From Photobacterium gaetbulicola Gung47 (GTDB taxonomy: Bacteria; Pseudomonadota; Gammaproteobacteria; Enterobacterales; Vibrionaceae): a stretch of 64,000 nt of DNA. Below are positions 14,599-24,383 of the stretch, in pieces (position 1 is the stretch's first letter; every line of letters starts with the position of its first letter). The stretch covers positions 3,534,001 to 3,598,000 of the forward strand of contig CP005974.1 in the NCBI GenBank assembly GCA_000940995.1, given 5' to 3'. The notes below the pieces were generated by a model, which was not told the DNA's origin, did not search any database, and saw only the letters and a list, made by a program, of their open reading frames with translations. The translations under genes were made by a program, and so were the position numbers.

Positions 14599-16530
14599 CT
14601 AGTACTTGGCGTTCAATTCATTTTCTTTGAGCAAGGGCACCGGACTCTGGGTCAAATCGCCATAATAGACTTCGAACATCAAGATATTCTGAACGTAGCC
14701 CCGTGTTTCATTGAACGGGATCGCCTCAATAAAGGCATAGACATCCAATCGTCCATCGGTGCCATTGCGCCAGCGGGAGACCCGGCTCGGTCCGGCGTTA
14801 TACGCGGCAAAGGCAAAGATACGGTTGTTGTCGTATTGCTCGAGCATCATTTTCAGGTAGCCGCTGCCAAGGCGAATATTGACGCCGGGATCAAACAAGC
14901 TGTTTTTCCCTTCGTAGTTGCGCCCCAGTTTCTTGGCCGTTTCCTTAGCGGTAGCAGGCATGAGCTGCATCAGGCCGCGCGCCCCGACCGGCGAGACCGC
15001 CTCGATATTCAGCGCACTTTCCTGGCGAGCCAGCGCCATCATGCTGGTGACGGGCAATTCCCGCTTCTTACTGAAGAAATCAAACCACCACTTATGCGCC
15101 ACCGGGAAGCGGAGTTCAACATAGTCCCAAAGTTGGCCGGAAATCGTGGCCTGCACCGCCAGGTGATGCCACTTGTTGGTCGCCGCATAAGCCGCCAGGG
15201 AGACAATCTTGTCGTTGTCCAGGCCCCGAAGCAGGTAGTGCCACTCCCGATTGGCCGCCAATAGCTTATCCACGGCAATCAGCTCTTCGATCCGCTCCAA
15301 AGTCTGCTGATACTCTTTCACCTCGCCGTGGGCGTCCCCCGCGGTTTTTACCGGGTAGGTAATCGGCTTACCCAGCACCGTCGCCGCTGCCGCGCTGTAG
15401 AAATCACGCTGGCCCAAGATCTGGGTGTACTTTTTCTCAGCCTGGGCCTGGTCGCCGGCCCTCTCCGCCAGCCGGGCCTGCCAAAACGTCCAGCGGGTGG
15501 TCTGCTTGGCCTCCTCTGGCAGGCGCTCTACCCAAACCTTGACCTCGTCCCATTTATCTTCGCGCATCGCCTGGCGGATGCGGCGCTCGAGTAAACTGAT
15601 ATTGGATGTTTTCGCCAAGGCGTTATCGCGCCATTTCTGCAGTTTTTCATCGTCGGTGGCCATCAGGCGGCTGGCGGTATAGTCAGCAAGGGACTGACGC
15701 TTGGCTTCACCGAAATGCTGCCCCTGCACGGTTTTATGGAACTGCTTTACTGCCTCGGCGATGTCGCTGCGCACCAGCTTCTTGTAAGCCAGCACCGTCA
15801 GGTTCTGGTTGAAAGGCGTCACCTTGCTGCGCTTGGAAAAGGCCGCAACCCCCTCGGGCTTGTCGAACAGAGCCATGACCGACTTGCCCGATGCCTTGCT
15901 TTTTGCCCCCAGCTGTTTACTGAGGTAATTGAGCCGGGCACGGTTGCCTTCGGCATACACCAGCAGCATCCGGTCCAGCACCAGCTCATCGGTGCGCTGG
16001 CCGGCCTTTTGCCACGTATTGAGCAGCGGGTCGCACGCATCGTGGGTCGACTTTCCCGTCAGCCACAAGGTTTCGGCCCCTTGCCAGGCGACATCTTTGT
16101 TGCCGAGCTTGCTTTGGGCGTAGTAATAGTGACAGCGCAGTACCTGACTGCGCGGAGGCATCGGCTGGACCTCGATGAAATTTTCCCACCGCTCGGTCGC
16201 GGCAAGGTGAGCCAGGTAACGATCCTTAACAGTGGTACTGAATGGCAACGCCGAATATTGCTCGATGAAGGCCTCGACTTCGCTCGGCGACTTGGCAAAC
16301 AGCGTCTGGATGAATTCCCGGTAATCAAGATAGGGTGTCAGGGGGTAGTCATCCAAGCGGGCACGCAACGCCTGGTACGCCGCCAGATCGTTATCTTCCA
16401 GTGCGACTTGGGCCTGTTCATAACGTTCGCGCTGCTGCTCCAGTGTCGACGCTCGCATCAGGGGCGACAACAGCAAGCCAACAGACAGCACAAGACCTGA
16501 AATTACTCTGAGGTTTATATTGCTAGACAC
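14599..16530 (-). CDS. slt: Soluble lytic murein transglycosylase Slt70
   Basis: The 643-residue periplasmic enzyme cleaves the MurNAc-GlcNAc bond with formation of 1,6-anhydro ends. The N-terminus is a signal peptide (about residues 1-28, hydrophobic core VISGLVLSVGLLLS); a long helical superhelix follows, and the C-terminal SLT domain carries the catalytic Glu in ALARQESALN and the GLMQLMPATA motif. The start is set at GTG 16530, because GGAAGG lies 5-6 nt upstream and the signal peptide then begins normally; an ATG at 16560 would add 10 charged residues. Length matches E. coli Slt. Confidence 0.93.
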   Translation of the reverse strand: MSSNINLRVISGLVLSVGLLLSPLMRASTLEQQRERYEQAQVALEDNDLAAYQALRARLDDYPLTPYLDYREFIQTLFAKSPSEVEAFIEQYSALPFSTTVKDRYLAHLAATERWENFIEVQPMPPRSQVLRCHYYYAQSKLGNKDVAWQGAETLWLTGKSTHDACDPLLNTWQKAGQRTDELVLDRMLLVYAEGNRARLNYLSKQLGAKSKASGKSVMALFDKPEGVAAFSKRSKVTPFNQNLTVLAYKKLVRSDIAEAVKQFHKTVQGQHFGEAKRQSLADYTASRLMATDDEKLQKWRDNALAKTSNISLLERRIRQAMREDKWDEVKVWVERLPEEAKQTTRWTFWQARLAERAGDQAQAEKKYTQILGQRDFYSAAAATVLGKPITYPVKTAGDAHGEVKEYQQTLERIEELIAVDKLLAANREWHYLLRGLDNDKIVSLAAYAATNKWHHLAVQATISGQLWDYVELRFPVAHKWWFDFFSKKRELPVTSMMALARQESALNIEAVSPVGARGLMQLMPATAKETAKKLGRNYEGKNSLFDPGVNIRLGSGYLKMMLEQYDNNRIFAFAAYNAGPSRVSRWRNGTDGRLDVYAFIEAIPFNETRGYVQNILMFEVYYGDLTQSPVPLLKENELNAKY

Positions 16531-16876
16531 AATAGCCTTCCATTCATTTTCCATGTTCATTCAGGTCAAACAACCTGTGTGTTTTATTGCATATAAATTC
16601 CATTTCTACAAGCCTCTGCCATCCACAGGGCTGGCACCCACCACCTTCACGCGGCTCTGTATTGAGCGTAATACCAATTTGCCGTTTTGAATAATCGCGC
16701 ACGTTGGTCGATAGGAGAAAATTAGCACCGCCATGTTGCAAGAAAAATGCACCAGCGACACAAAGATGGACGCAGAGTAATCCCTTAACGGCCATAATTA
16801 TGAACATTGCTGTTAAACTTATGTCCAGAACAGGTAAAATACCCCCTTTCATTTAGTTTAGAGATCGCAAACGGAT
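16531..16876. promoter_or_regulatory. slt-ettA divergent intergenic region with a candidate ettA promoter
   Basis: About 345 nt without a gene. A plausible ettA promoter is TTAAAC at 16813-16818 and TAAAAT at 16835-16840, 16-nt spacer, 36 nt before the ettA ATG. No other signal was identified. Confidence 0.4.
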
Positions 16877-18544
16877 ATGGCTGAATACGTCTATACCATG
16901 TCGCGCGTGGGTAAAATCGTCCCACCTAAGCGTCAAATCCTGAAAGATATTTCATTGAGCTTCTTCCCTGGCGCCAAAATTGGTGTTTTGGGTCTGAACG
17001 GTGCCGGTAAATCAACCCTGCTACGTATCATGGCGGGTATCGATACCGATATCGAAGGTGAAGCACGCCCACAGGCTGGCCTTAAGGTAGGTTACCTACC
17101 TCAGGAGCCGGTACTGGACGAAGAGAAAAGCGTACGTGAAGTGGTTGAAGAGTCAGTGGCTGACGTGAAAGATGCCCTGACGCGTCTTGATGCTGTTTAC
17201 GCGGCATACGCTGAAGAAGATGCAGACTTCGACAAACTGGCGAAAGAACAGGGTGAACTAGAAGCGCTGATCGAAACCAAAGACGGCCACAACCTAGAGA
17301 TGCAACTTGAGCGTGCCGCTGACGCCCTTCGTCTTCCTGAGTGGGATGCGAAAATCAAACACCTATCAGGTGGTGAGCGTCGCCGTGTGGCTATCTGCCG
17401 CCTACTGCTAGACAAGCCAGACATGCTGCTGCTTGACGAACCAACCAACCACCTTGATGCAGAATCTGTGGCTTGGCTTGAGCACTTCCTGGTTGACTAC
17501 AGCGGTACCGTTGTGGCGATCACCCACGACCGTTACTTCCTCGATAACGCTGCGGGTTGGATCCTGGAACTTGACCGTGGTGAAGGTATTCCATGGGAAG
17601 GTAACTACACCTCTTGGCTTGAGCAGAAAGATGCCCGTCTGAAGCAGGAAGCCTCGCAAGAGAAAGCCCGCCAGAAGACCATCGAGAAAGAGCTTGAGTG
17701 GGTTCGCCAGAACCCTAAAGGCCGCCAGGCGAAGTCAAAAGCGCGTATGGCACGCTTCGAAGAGCTGAACAACACCGATCACCAGCGCCGTAACGAAACC
17801 AACGAGCTGTTCATCCCGCCGGGTGAGCGCTTGGGTGACAAGGTTATCGAGGTGAGCAACCTGACCAAGTCATTCGGAGATCGTGTGCTTATCGATGACC
17901 TGTCCTTCAGCATGCCTAAGGGTGCGATCGTGGGTATCATCGGTGCCAACGGTGCCGGTAAATCGACCCTGTTCAAGATGCTGAGCGGCACAGAACAGCC
18001 AGATGCCGGTACGATTGAGCTTGGCGAAACAGTAAGCCTGGCGTCTGTTGACCAGTTCCGCGACAGCATGAACGACAACAACACGGTTTACCAAGAGATC
18101 TCTGAAGGTGCCGACATCATCAAGATCAACAACTTTGAAATCCAGGCGCGTGCTTACTGCTCACGCTTCAACTTCAAAGGCAGCGATCAGCAAAAACGCA
18201 TCGGCGATCTGTCTGGTGGTGAGCGCAACCGTGTCCACCTTGCCAAACTGCTTAAAGCCGGCGGCAACGTTCTGCTACTCGATGAGCCAACCAACGACCT
18301 TGACGTTGAAACGCTACGTGCACTAGAAGAAGCCCTGCTTGAGTTCCCTGGCTGTGCCATGGTGATCTCGCACGACCGCTGGTTCCTAGACCGTATCGCG
18401 ACCCACATTCTTGACTACCGTGACGAAGGTCAGGTTAACTTCTTCGAAGGTAACTACACCGAGTACACAGATTGGCTCAAGAAGACGCTGGGCGCGCAAG
18501 CGGCCGAGCCACACCGTATCAAATACAAGCGTATTGCTAAGTAA
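16877..18544 (+). CDS. ettA: Energy-dependent translational throttle protein EttA (ABC-F)
   Basis: The 555-residue protein has two ABC ATPase domains without membrane segments. Walker A motifs are GLNGAGKST (residues 39-47) and GANGAGKST; signatures are LSGGERRR and LSGGERNR; the inter-domain linker is highly charged with the PtIM arm (about 245-310). Known role: EttA binds the ribosomal E site and gates entry into elongation according to the ATP/ADP ratio. Length equals that of E. coli EttA. Codon use is that of a well-expressed gene. Confidence 0.95.
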   Translation: MAEYVYTMSRVGKIVPPKRQILKDISLSFFPGAKIGVLGLNGAGKSTLLRIMAGIDTDIEGEARPQAGLKVGYLPQEPVLDEEKSVREVVEESVADVKDALTRLDAVYAAYAEEDADFDKLAKEQGELEALIETKDGHNLEMQLERAADALRLPEWDAKIKHLSGGERRRVAICRLLLDKPDMLLLDEPTNHLDAESVAWLEHFLVDYSGTVVAITHDRYFLDNAAGWILELDRGEGIPWEGNYTSWLEQKDARLKQEASQEKARQKTIEKELEWVRQNPKGRQAKSKARMARFEELNNTDHQRRNETNELFIPPGERLGDKVIEVSNLTKSFGDRVLIDDLSFSMPKGAIVGIIGANGAGKSTLFKMLSGTEQPDAGTIELGETVSLASVDQFRDSMNDNNTVYQEISEGADIIKINNFEIQARAYCSRFNFKGSDQQKRIGDLSGGERNRVHLAKLLKAGGNVLLLDEPTNDLDVETLRALEEALLEFPGCAMVISHDRWFLDRIATHILDYRDEGQVNFFEGNYTEYTDWLKKTLGAQAAEPHRIKYKRIAK

Positions 18545-18568
18545 TTCGCTGCTATATCTAGATACACC

Positions 18569-18591
18569 AAGGGCTGCATCATGCAGCCCTT
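18569..18591. terminator. Terminator between ettA and radA
   Basis: AAGGGCTGCAT and ATGCAGCCCTT flank a single C; T-rich sequence follows on the plus strand (TTCTTTTTC). It is placed between two converging genes. Confidence 0.8.
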
Positions 18592-18644
18592 TCTTTTTCA
18601 TCACTTTTCAGCCAGCCAAATACCTATTTTGCTTGGCGGGGTGG

Positions 18645-20033
18645 CTACAATGCCACACGTTCGAACGCCGTCAGCGCCTCCTGCAGATCTTCCACCGCGA
18701 TAATTTCGATACCCGGGACCTGGCGACTGGCGTTGGCCTTCGGAACGATAGCGCGGGTAAAGCCCTGCTTGACCGCTTCGCGAATACGTTCTACCCCGTT
18801 GGCTGCCGGCCGGATATCGGCATTGAGGCCGATTTCGCCGAACACCAAGACATCCTGCGGTACCGGGCCGTTTTTGAAGCTGGAGAAAATCGCCAGTAAT
18901 ACCGCCAAGTCCGCCGAGGTCTCTTCGATTTTGATCCCGCCGACGCAGTTAACGAAGATATCCATGTCCGACAGCATCACCCCGCCATGGCGGGCCAACA
19001 CCGCGATCGACATCGCCAGGCGATTATTGTCGTAGCCCACGGTCAGGCGCCGCGGGTTCTCGGTCACCGAGTTATTGCACAGCGCCTGGATTTCCACCAG
19101 CAACGGTCGGGTCCCTTCCCACAGCGTGGTACACACCGAACCGGCATGGTTCTTGTCCGAACGGCTGAGGAAAATCGCCGACGGGTTCTTAACCTGCTTC
19201 ATCCCGGTTTCGGTCATGGCAAAAAAGCACGACTCGGAATCGGCACCGAAGCGGTTCTTGGACGTGCGCAATACCCGGAACTTCTCATCCGCCGTCGACG
19301 ACAGGGCAAACAGCCCATCGACGATATGGATCAGCTGCATCGGACCGGCCACATTCGAGTCTTTGTTGATGTGGCCGACGATCATAAAGGTCACGCCTTC
19401 GGTCTTGGCAAAGCGGGTCAATGCCGCCGCCGATTCCTTGACCTGGCTCGGGCTGCCCGCTGCCGAGTCGTTATGGGCAACAGTCATGGTCTGGATCGAG
19501 TCGATGATCACAAACTCGGCCTTCTGTGCCCGGATGTGCTCGATGATTGCCTCGACCGACGTCTCGGCCACCACATTGATGTTGTCGAGGTTCTGGGTGC
19601 CCAGTCGCTTGGCCCGCTGGGAGATCTGGTGAATCGATTCCTCACCCGATACGTACAGCGATGACTTGGTGGCAGCCACCGAGCCAATACTCTGGAGCAG
19701 CAAGGTCGATTTACCGGCACCGGGATCACCACACAGCAATAACACCGAGCCCGGTACGATACCGCCGCCAAAGACCCGATCCAGCTCGGAAATGCCGGAG
19801 CTGTAGCGCGGCAGATCTTTGCTTTCGACCTCCGACAGTTTCTGCACCTTGGTCGCCGCGCCCGCGTAGCTGCTCGTACCAGCAGCCGAGACGGCACCCA
19901 CGGCCGAGCGTGTTTTGGGAACTGTGAACTCGGTTATCGTATTCCATGCCGCACACGCGCTACACTGGCCCTGCCAGCGGGGGAAGTCTGCGCCACAGTC
20001 ACTACACACATAGGCCCGCTTGGTTTTTGCCAT
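18645..20033 (-). CDS. radA: DNA repair protein RadA (Sms)
   Basis: The 462-residue RecA-like branch-migration ATPase acts in recombinational repair. It shows the N-terminal zinc finger (CSDCGADFPRWQGQCSAC), Walker A GDPGAGKST, the RadA-specific KNRFG motif, and a C-terminal Lon-like domain without the protease dyad (GGIKIEETSADLAVLLAIFS). The gene converges on ettA and is divergent from the PilZ-protein gene, the arrangement seen in Vibrio. Confidence 0.95.
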   Translation of the reverse strand: MAKTKRAYVCSDCGADFPRWQGQCSACAAWNTITEFTVPKTRSAVGAVSAAGTSSYAGAATKVQKLSEVESKDLPRYSSGISELDRVFGGGIVPGSVLLLCGDPGAGKSTLLLQSIGSVAATKSSLYVSGEESIHQISQRAKRLGTQNLDNINVVAETSVEAIIEHIRAQKAEFVIIDSIQTMTVAHNDSAAGSPSQVKESAAALTRFAKTEGVTFMIVGHINKDSNVAGPMQLIHIVDGLFALSSTADEKFRVLRTSKNRFGADSESCFFAMTETGMKQVKNPSAIFLSRSDKNHAGSVCTTLWEGTRPLLVEIQALCNNSVTENPRRLTVGYDNNRLAMSIAVLARHGGVMLSDMDIFVNCVGGIKIEETSADLAVLLAIFSSFKNGPVPQDVLVFGEIGLNADIRPAANGVERIREAVKQGFTRAIVPKANASRQVPGIEIIAVEDLQEALTAFERVAL

Positions 20034-20170
20034 GACTCACCTTGATATATTTGATTAAACACATCCGCAAACGGATGTAGAATAGAGCTTGCCCTTAGGC
20101 TGAAGCAACGCTCAGCCATCAGGGGAAATATGCCGATAATAAACGAAGAATGAGATAATCAAAAATAACT

Positions 20171-22528
20171 ATGGTGCTAGACGATTACAAAGGACTGATT
20201 GAAAGGCTGATCCCTGTCTACGATAGCGAAGATTTTGAAGATGTCTTCCAGATGATGACCGAAGGCGAGGACGGGCCAACCCGGCTCCAGCTCAAAATGG
20301 AATTGCACCGTATCATGGCCCCCTCCATGAAAGCGGTCGATCTTCGCGGGCGGGTTCAGGGCGAATGCCGTCCCTATCAGCTCAATGGACGCCAGCACTG
20401 GCTCGATGATGTCGCCATCAACACCTACCATAAACGGATCAAGGCCTACGGCAACCAGTTCCGGGTCGGCCTGTACGAAGCCTTGATGAATACCCGCAAC
20501 AACTTCCGGGTCATGCACCAGCAAGGCAAACTGCAACCCAAGCCGGCCCCGCAAACCCAATTGCAGCCTGACAATCCATTGGTTGCTCCCCTGATCCGCT
20601 TCGGCCATTACCTGACCCGTAACGAGAACCGCTGGCAGATAGCCACACCGGTTAGCTTGGAGCTTCCTCTGAGCCAGATGATCAACGGCATCAGCGCGGA
20701 TTTATCGTACTCCGGCGCCAAATTCAAAGTACCAGCTGCATTTAACTACACTCTGGGCATGACGGTTGTGGTGCGCTTCCCGAAACTAGCTGAACTGCTC
20801 AATGACCCTCGCTTGGCCCAGGGAATGAGTTACCGGATCCTCGGTATCGACGAAAACCCCGATAATGACAGCTACAAATGGCTGAGGCTAAAGCTGCTGA
20901 GTGACAGCGCCCTGATCAAAGCCGTCATTGACCATGGCCTGAGCCAGTCGCAAAACCGTACCCGGCACAATTGCGAAGACAAAATCATCCAGATCCGTAC
21001 CCGTGGCTACGAGCACTGCTTTCTCAAGCACAGTACCAGCATGCCGGTCTTCCTGTCGGGTACCCAACTGACCTACTGCCTGCTGACCCAGTATAACCGC
21101 CATATTTGGTCCCACTGGCACGACGAGAGAAACCAGCCAGTACTCAACCACCTGATATCAGAGGAGCGTCTTGCCAGCCTCGGCAAGACGGGGCTAAAAC
21201 AGTCAAGTACCCTGATTTACAGCTTCAGCCACGAACATGACGGCAAAACCTTTTTCTATTCTGCCGCCCTACCGGAAATGAATGCCGAGCAACGCCGCCT
21301 GTTCTGGCATGTCGGGGCCCAGCGTGACAGCTGGCGGGTTATGCGCCTGAGCTTGCAGCCCATCGACCAGGAAGATATAGACAGCCTGCAAACCATTGCC
21401 CCTGACATGGTCGATAAACTCAGCTCCCTGACCCACGTTGGTGTATTGCAAGATCTGACCAACACGGACGCCCAGCAAGACTACCGCCTGAGCGTCAAGC
21501 CGCAGTTACCCGGCAAAACCCTGCAGGCATTCCGCCATCCACGCAATCCGGTTGCCGCGGCCAAAGCGGTGTATTTTGACCCAAGGCCGCAGCGAAGCGA
21601 AGACCGCTACCTGTTCGATACACCGATAGTGCTCAGCCCGGAAGGTGGGGCCGAGGTCTCCGGACAGAGCATTGACTTTTCGACCCGGGGCCTGAATATC
21701 AAACTGGCCGCACCGATAGCGCTTCGCCGAGGCGATCAGGTACTGGTCTCGTTTCCGGGACTGCAGAAAAGCAACAGAAATGCGCCCTTAAGCCAGATCC
21801 CATATAGTGTCGTCAGGATCAGTCCGGATCACTGCAATATCCAACTGACGACCGGTAGCGGCAACCTCGCCGCCCAGAGCGAGCATTTCCTGCGCAAGCT
21901 GATTTTGCACAATGAGAATAAATTGCTGATGGCCGAGGAAAAGCTGCCGCAGGGTGAGCTCCTGCTGGCGATGCACCAGATGCTGCTGACGCGGCTCAAA
22001 AGTGTGCCTTATTTCGCTGAAAAAGTTGATCACAAACTCAAGCTCAAAGCTGTCGGGTGCAACTTCCCACCACCGCCCCAGATCAAGCTGTTTAGCCTGT
22101 TGGCCGGCGGTCAGGGCTGCTCGCTGGAGCCGCTGTTTCGCAACCGGGTAAAATCCATGCTGGCCGAAACCATGCGTCCGATTGAGATCAGCCAGCCCTA
22201 TGTCCATGAACTCTACCTCGCCATCGAGCAGCATAATGGCCAGGTACCAAGGATCGACGCCAAGCGGCTGGATGAGTTTCGCACTATCGAGGAGCGGATC
22301 GCCTACATCAAACAGGCTAAGTCCGCCGGCAGCTTTATGGCTTTGAGGTTAACCGCCGCCCCGGTCCTGAGCCCGATGACGGCACTGATAGGAAAAGAGC
22401 TGGGCGAGCTTGCCCGCCAGGTATTACACCGGGCCAGGGCACTTGAGCAGGAACTCAGCTCGGTCATTGGCTGTGGCGAAATCCTCGATGTCACCGATGA
22501 AGTGCAGATCAGGCTGGAGATCAAATAG
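20171..22528 (+). CDS. plzC: PilZ-domain c-di-GMP-binding protein, PlzC-like
   Basis: The 785-residue cytoplasmic protein has a canonical C-terminal-half PilZ motif: R475-SED-R479 and D502-F-S504-TR-G507. A less typical PilZ-like region (ISADLSYSGAKFKV) is present at about residues 175-190. Position between radA and serB is the same as the V. cholerae gene plzC, which I recall as VC2344; the symbol rests on this synteny. The first 150 residues and the last 200 have no recognised domain. It is expected to bind cyclic di-GMP and affect motility or biofilm, and the same window encodes a c-di-GMP enzyme (rocS). Confidence 0.8.
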   Translation: MVLDDYKGLIERLIPVYDSEDFEDVFQMMTEGEDGPTRLQLKMELHRIMAPSMKAVDLRGRVQGECRPYQLNGRQHWLDDVAINTYHKRIKAYGNQFRVGLYEALMNTRNNFRVMHQQGKLQPKPAPQTQLQPDNPLVAPLIRFGHYLTRNENRWQIATPVSLELPLSQMINGISADLSYSGAKFKVPAAFNYTLGMTVVVRFPKLAELLNDPRLAQGMSYRILGIDENPDNDSYKWLRLKLLSDSALIKAVIDHGLSQSQNRTRHNCEDKIIQIRTRGYEHCFLKHSTSMPVFLSGTQLTYCLLTQYNRHIWSHWHDERNQPVLNHLISEERLASLGKTGLKQSSTLIYSFSHEHDGKTFFYSAALPEMNAEQRRLFWHVGAQRDSWRVMRLSLQPIDQEDIDSLQTIAPDMVDKLSSLTHVGVLQDLTNTDAQQDYRLSVKPQLPGKTLQAFRHPRNPVAAAKAVYFDPRPQRSEDRYLFDTPIVLSPEGGAEVSGQSIDFSTRGLNIKLAAPIALRRGDQVLVSFPGLQKSNRNAPLSQIPYSVVRISPDHCNIQLTTGSGNLAAQSEHFLRKLILHNENKLLMAEEKLPQGELLLAMHQMLLTRLKSVPYFAEKVDHKLKLKAVGCNFPPPPQIKLFSLLAGGQGCSLEPLFRNRVKSMLAETMRPIEISQPYVHELYLAIEQHNGQVPRIDAKRLDEFRTIEERIAYIKQAKSAGSFMALRLTAAPVLSPMTALIGKELGELARQVLHRARALEQELSSVIGCGEILDVTDEVQIRLEIK

Positions 22529-22542
22529 CCCGCTTCGCCCGG

Positions 22543-23508
22543 CTACCACCCCAGTTGCTGCGGTACCAGGGAGGCCGACAGCAAACACATCAGGCCGCCG
22601 AGGTCGGCAAAACGGATCGCCACGGGGGCCTCGTCTTCGACTTTCGGCTTGGCATGGTAGGCGACGCCCAGCCCTGCCGCATTGATCATGGCCAAATCAT
22701 TGGCTCCATCACCCACGGCCACCGTATTGTGCGGGGCAATGTCATATCGCTCGGCCAGGCTGCGCAATATCGCGGCCTTGCCCTGCGCATCAACGACCTC
22801 TCCCAGTACCTTGCCCGTCAGTTTGCCATCGACAATCTCCAGCGTATTGGACTGGGCATGGGCCAAGTCCAGCTCCTGTTTGAGGTGATCGGAAAAATAG
22901 GTAAAGCCGCCCGAGGCAATCGCCGCCTTCCAGCCATAGTGATGCAACGTCGCCACCAGCTCGCGCAGCTCTGGCATCAAAGGTAGCTGGCTTCTGACCT
23001 GCTCAAGGATCGCTGCATCGCTGCCGGCCAAGGTCGCGACCCGCTGGCGCAAACTCTGTTCAAAGTCGAGCTCCCCCTGCATCGCCCGCTCGGTGACTTC
23101 GGCCACCTGCTCACCGACACCGGCCAAAACGGCAATCTCGTCGATACATTCGATCTCAATCGCGGTCGAGTCCATGTCCATCACCACCAGCCCCGGCTCC
23201 CTCAGATCAGGCAGCTGGCTCAGATCCGCTATATCAAGCTGCACGCTGGTAACACATTGCTCCAGCAGCAGGGAGTAGGGGGTGGCCAACAACAGGCAAT
23301 CGTACTTGCCCACCTTCCAGGCGGCGGCCAGCTCCAGCGCCTCACCGTACGCCGCCTCGATAGCTTCCACCGCCACGGCATCAACAGATCGGCCATACAC
23401 CAAGGTGGTGGCACGTTGCCGGTCAAGGTTGGACGCTGACACCACTTCCGGGAATCGCTGGAGTAAAGAGGTATGTTTCCTTATTTTGAGCACTTGCAAA
23501 CCATCCAT
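22543..23508 (-). CDS. serB: Phosphoserine phosphatase SerB
   Basis: The 321-residue protein catalyses the last step of serine synthesis. The HAD motif I VVMDMDSTA contains nucleophile D111 and acid/base D113; motif II lies in AIASGGFTYF; motif III/IV is TVAVGDGANDLAMI. The N-terminal 100 residues form the regulatory extension normal for enteric and vibrio SerB. It is convergent with the PilZ-protein gene and divergent from ytjB. Confidence 0.95.
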   Translation of the reverse strand: MDGLQVLKIRKHTSLLQRFPEVVSASNLDRQRATTLVYGRSVDAVAVEAIEAAYGEALELAAAWKVGKYDCLLLATPYSLLLEQCVTSVQLDIADLSQLPDLREPGLVVMDMDSTAIEIECIDEIAVLAGVGEQVAEVTERAMQGELDFEQSLRQRVATLAGSDAAILEQVRSQLPLMPELRELVATLHHYGWKAAIASGGFTYFSDHLKQELDLAHAQSNTLEIVDGKLTGKVLGEVVDAQGKAAILRSLAERYDIAPHNTVAVGDGANDLAMINAAGLGVAYHAKPKVEDEAPVAIRFADLGGLMCLLSASLVPQQLGW

Positions 23509-23661
23509 GTTAAAGTAATCGCCTATATACCCAAGTGACCTCGATGTGCCGGGCTCAGCATTGAACCAAGCATTTTGACGTCACTTGACTAAACAACTTA
23601 CCCTATTGCAAATTACCAGGGCAAGCCCCAAGATAAGATTGGCCTTGAATCCACCGCTGAT

Positions 23662-24276
23662 ATGATGAAGAAAAAACATACCCAATTCCAAAAAGCCTGG
23701 CGGCTGTTCATCCTTTTCGGCTGCCTGGCAGCGCTGATCACCATGGTTGAATATGGCTCGGCCCTCGCCAAGGAAAACTACCGTACCCTGAGCAATCAAA
23801 CCCAGCAACTGTCGCGGTTGGTGGTACGCCAAGCCGCCGATACGGCGTCTGAGGATGTGATCGAAAAGAACCAGGACCGCCTGCAGCTGCTGGTCGAGCA
23901 ACTGGCCAAAGAGCCGTTGCTGCTCGATGCCACCATCTATGATCTCGAAGGCGTCACCCTGGCCAAGAGCCAGGATGCCCTGCCGCTCCCCCAGGTCACC
24001 GGGTTATCCACCCCGCTGGCCGTTGCCAGCTACGGCCGCCAGCAGCTGATCGAGCCAATCATGAGCCAGCACCAGGTGGTAGGCTTTGTCCGCATCACCC
24101 TTGAGCATGACAAGCTGATTGCCGAGACCATGGCGGATATCGATGCCATCACCAATATTATCCGGGCGCTGATTGCCACGGCGATGGCCATCGGGTTCCT
24201 GTTGGCCTACACCTTTGGCAACCGCAAGCAAAACTGGCACTTCCCTATCCTGCTCAGTGCGGAAAAGGGCCGCTGA
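23662..24276 (+). CDS. ytjB: YtjB/Smp family membrane protein
   Basis: The 204-residue protein has an N-terminal transmembrane helix (LFILFGCLAALITMV, about residues 16-30), an extracytoplasmic domain with an alpha-rich start, and a second membrane helix near the C-terminus (ALIATAMAIGFLLAYTF). YtjB is encoded next to serB in relatives; its role is poorly known (membrane-associated, also called Smp or AhpA). The divergent arrangement with serB supports the name. A choice of two adjacent ATGs remains. Confidence 0.8.
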   Translation: MMKKKHTQFQKAWRLFILFGCLAALITMVEYGSALAKENYRTLSNQTQQLSRLVVRQAADTASEDVIEKNQDRLQLLVEQLAKEPLLLDATIYDLEGVTLAKSQDALPLPQVTGLSTPLAVASYGRQQLIEPIMSQHQVVGFVRITLEHDKLIAETMADIDAITNIIRALIATAMAIGFLLAYTFGNRKQNWHFPILLSAEKGR

Positions 24277-24336
24277 TCGACAAGGCCGCTAAACTCAGGC
24301 CGGCTAATAACAGTCGATTAAATAGAACGCAAAAAA

Positions 24337-24364
24337 AAGGGCTTGCCACTAGCAAGCCCTTTTT
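24337..24364. terminator. Bidirectional terminator between ytjB and deoD
   Basis: AAGGGCTTGC and GCAAGCCCTT form a 10-bp stem with a 5-nt loop, flanked by eight A upstream and a T-run downstream. Confidence 0.9.
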
Positions 24365-24383
24365 AATGTCAATCTTCTGTTGC

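Noticed and set aside
14527..15264. Long plus-strand frames opposite slt (also 15715-16500)
   Set aside because: slt is complete with signal peptide and catalytic motif; the opposite frames show no start context or family.
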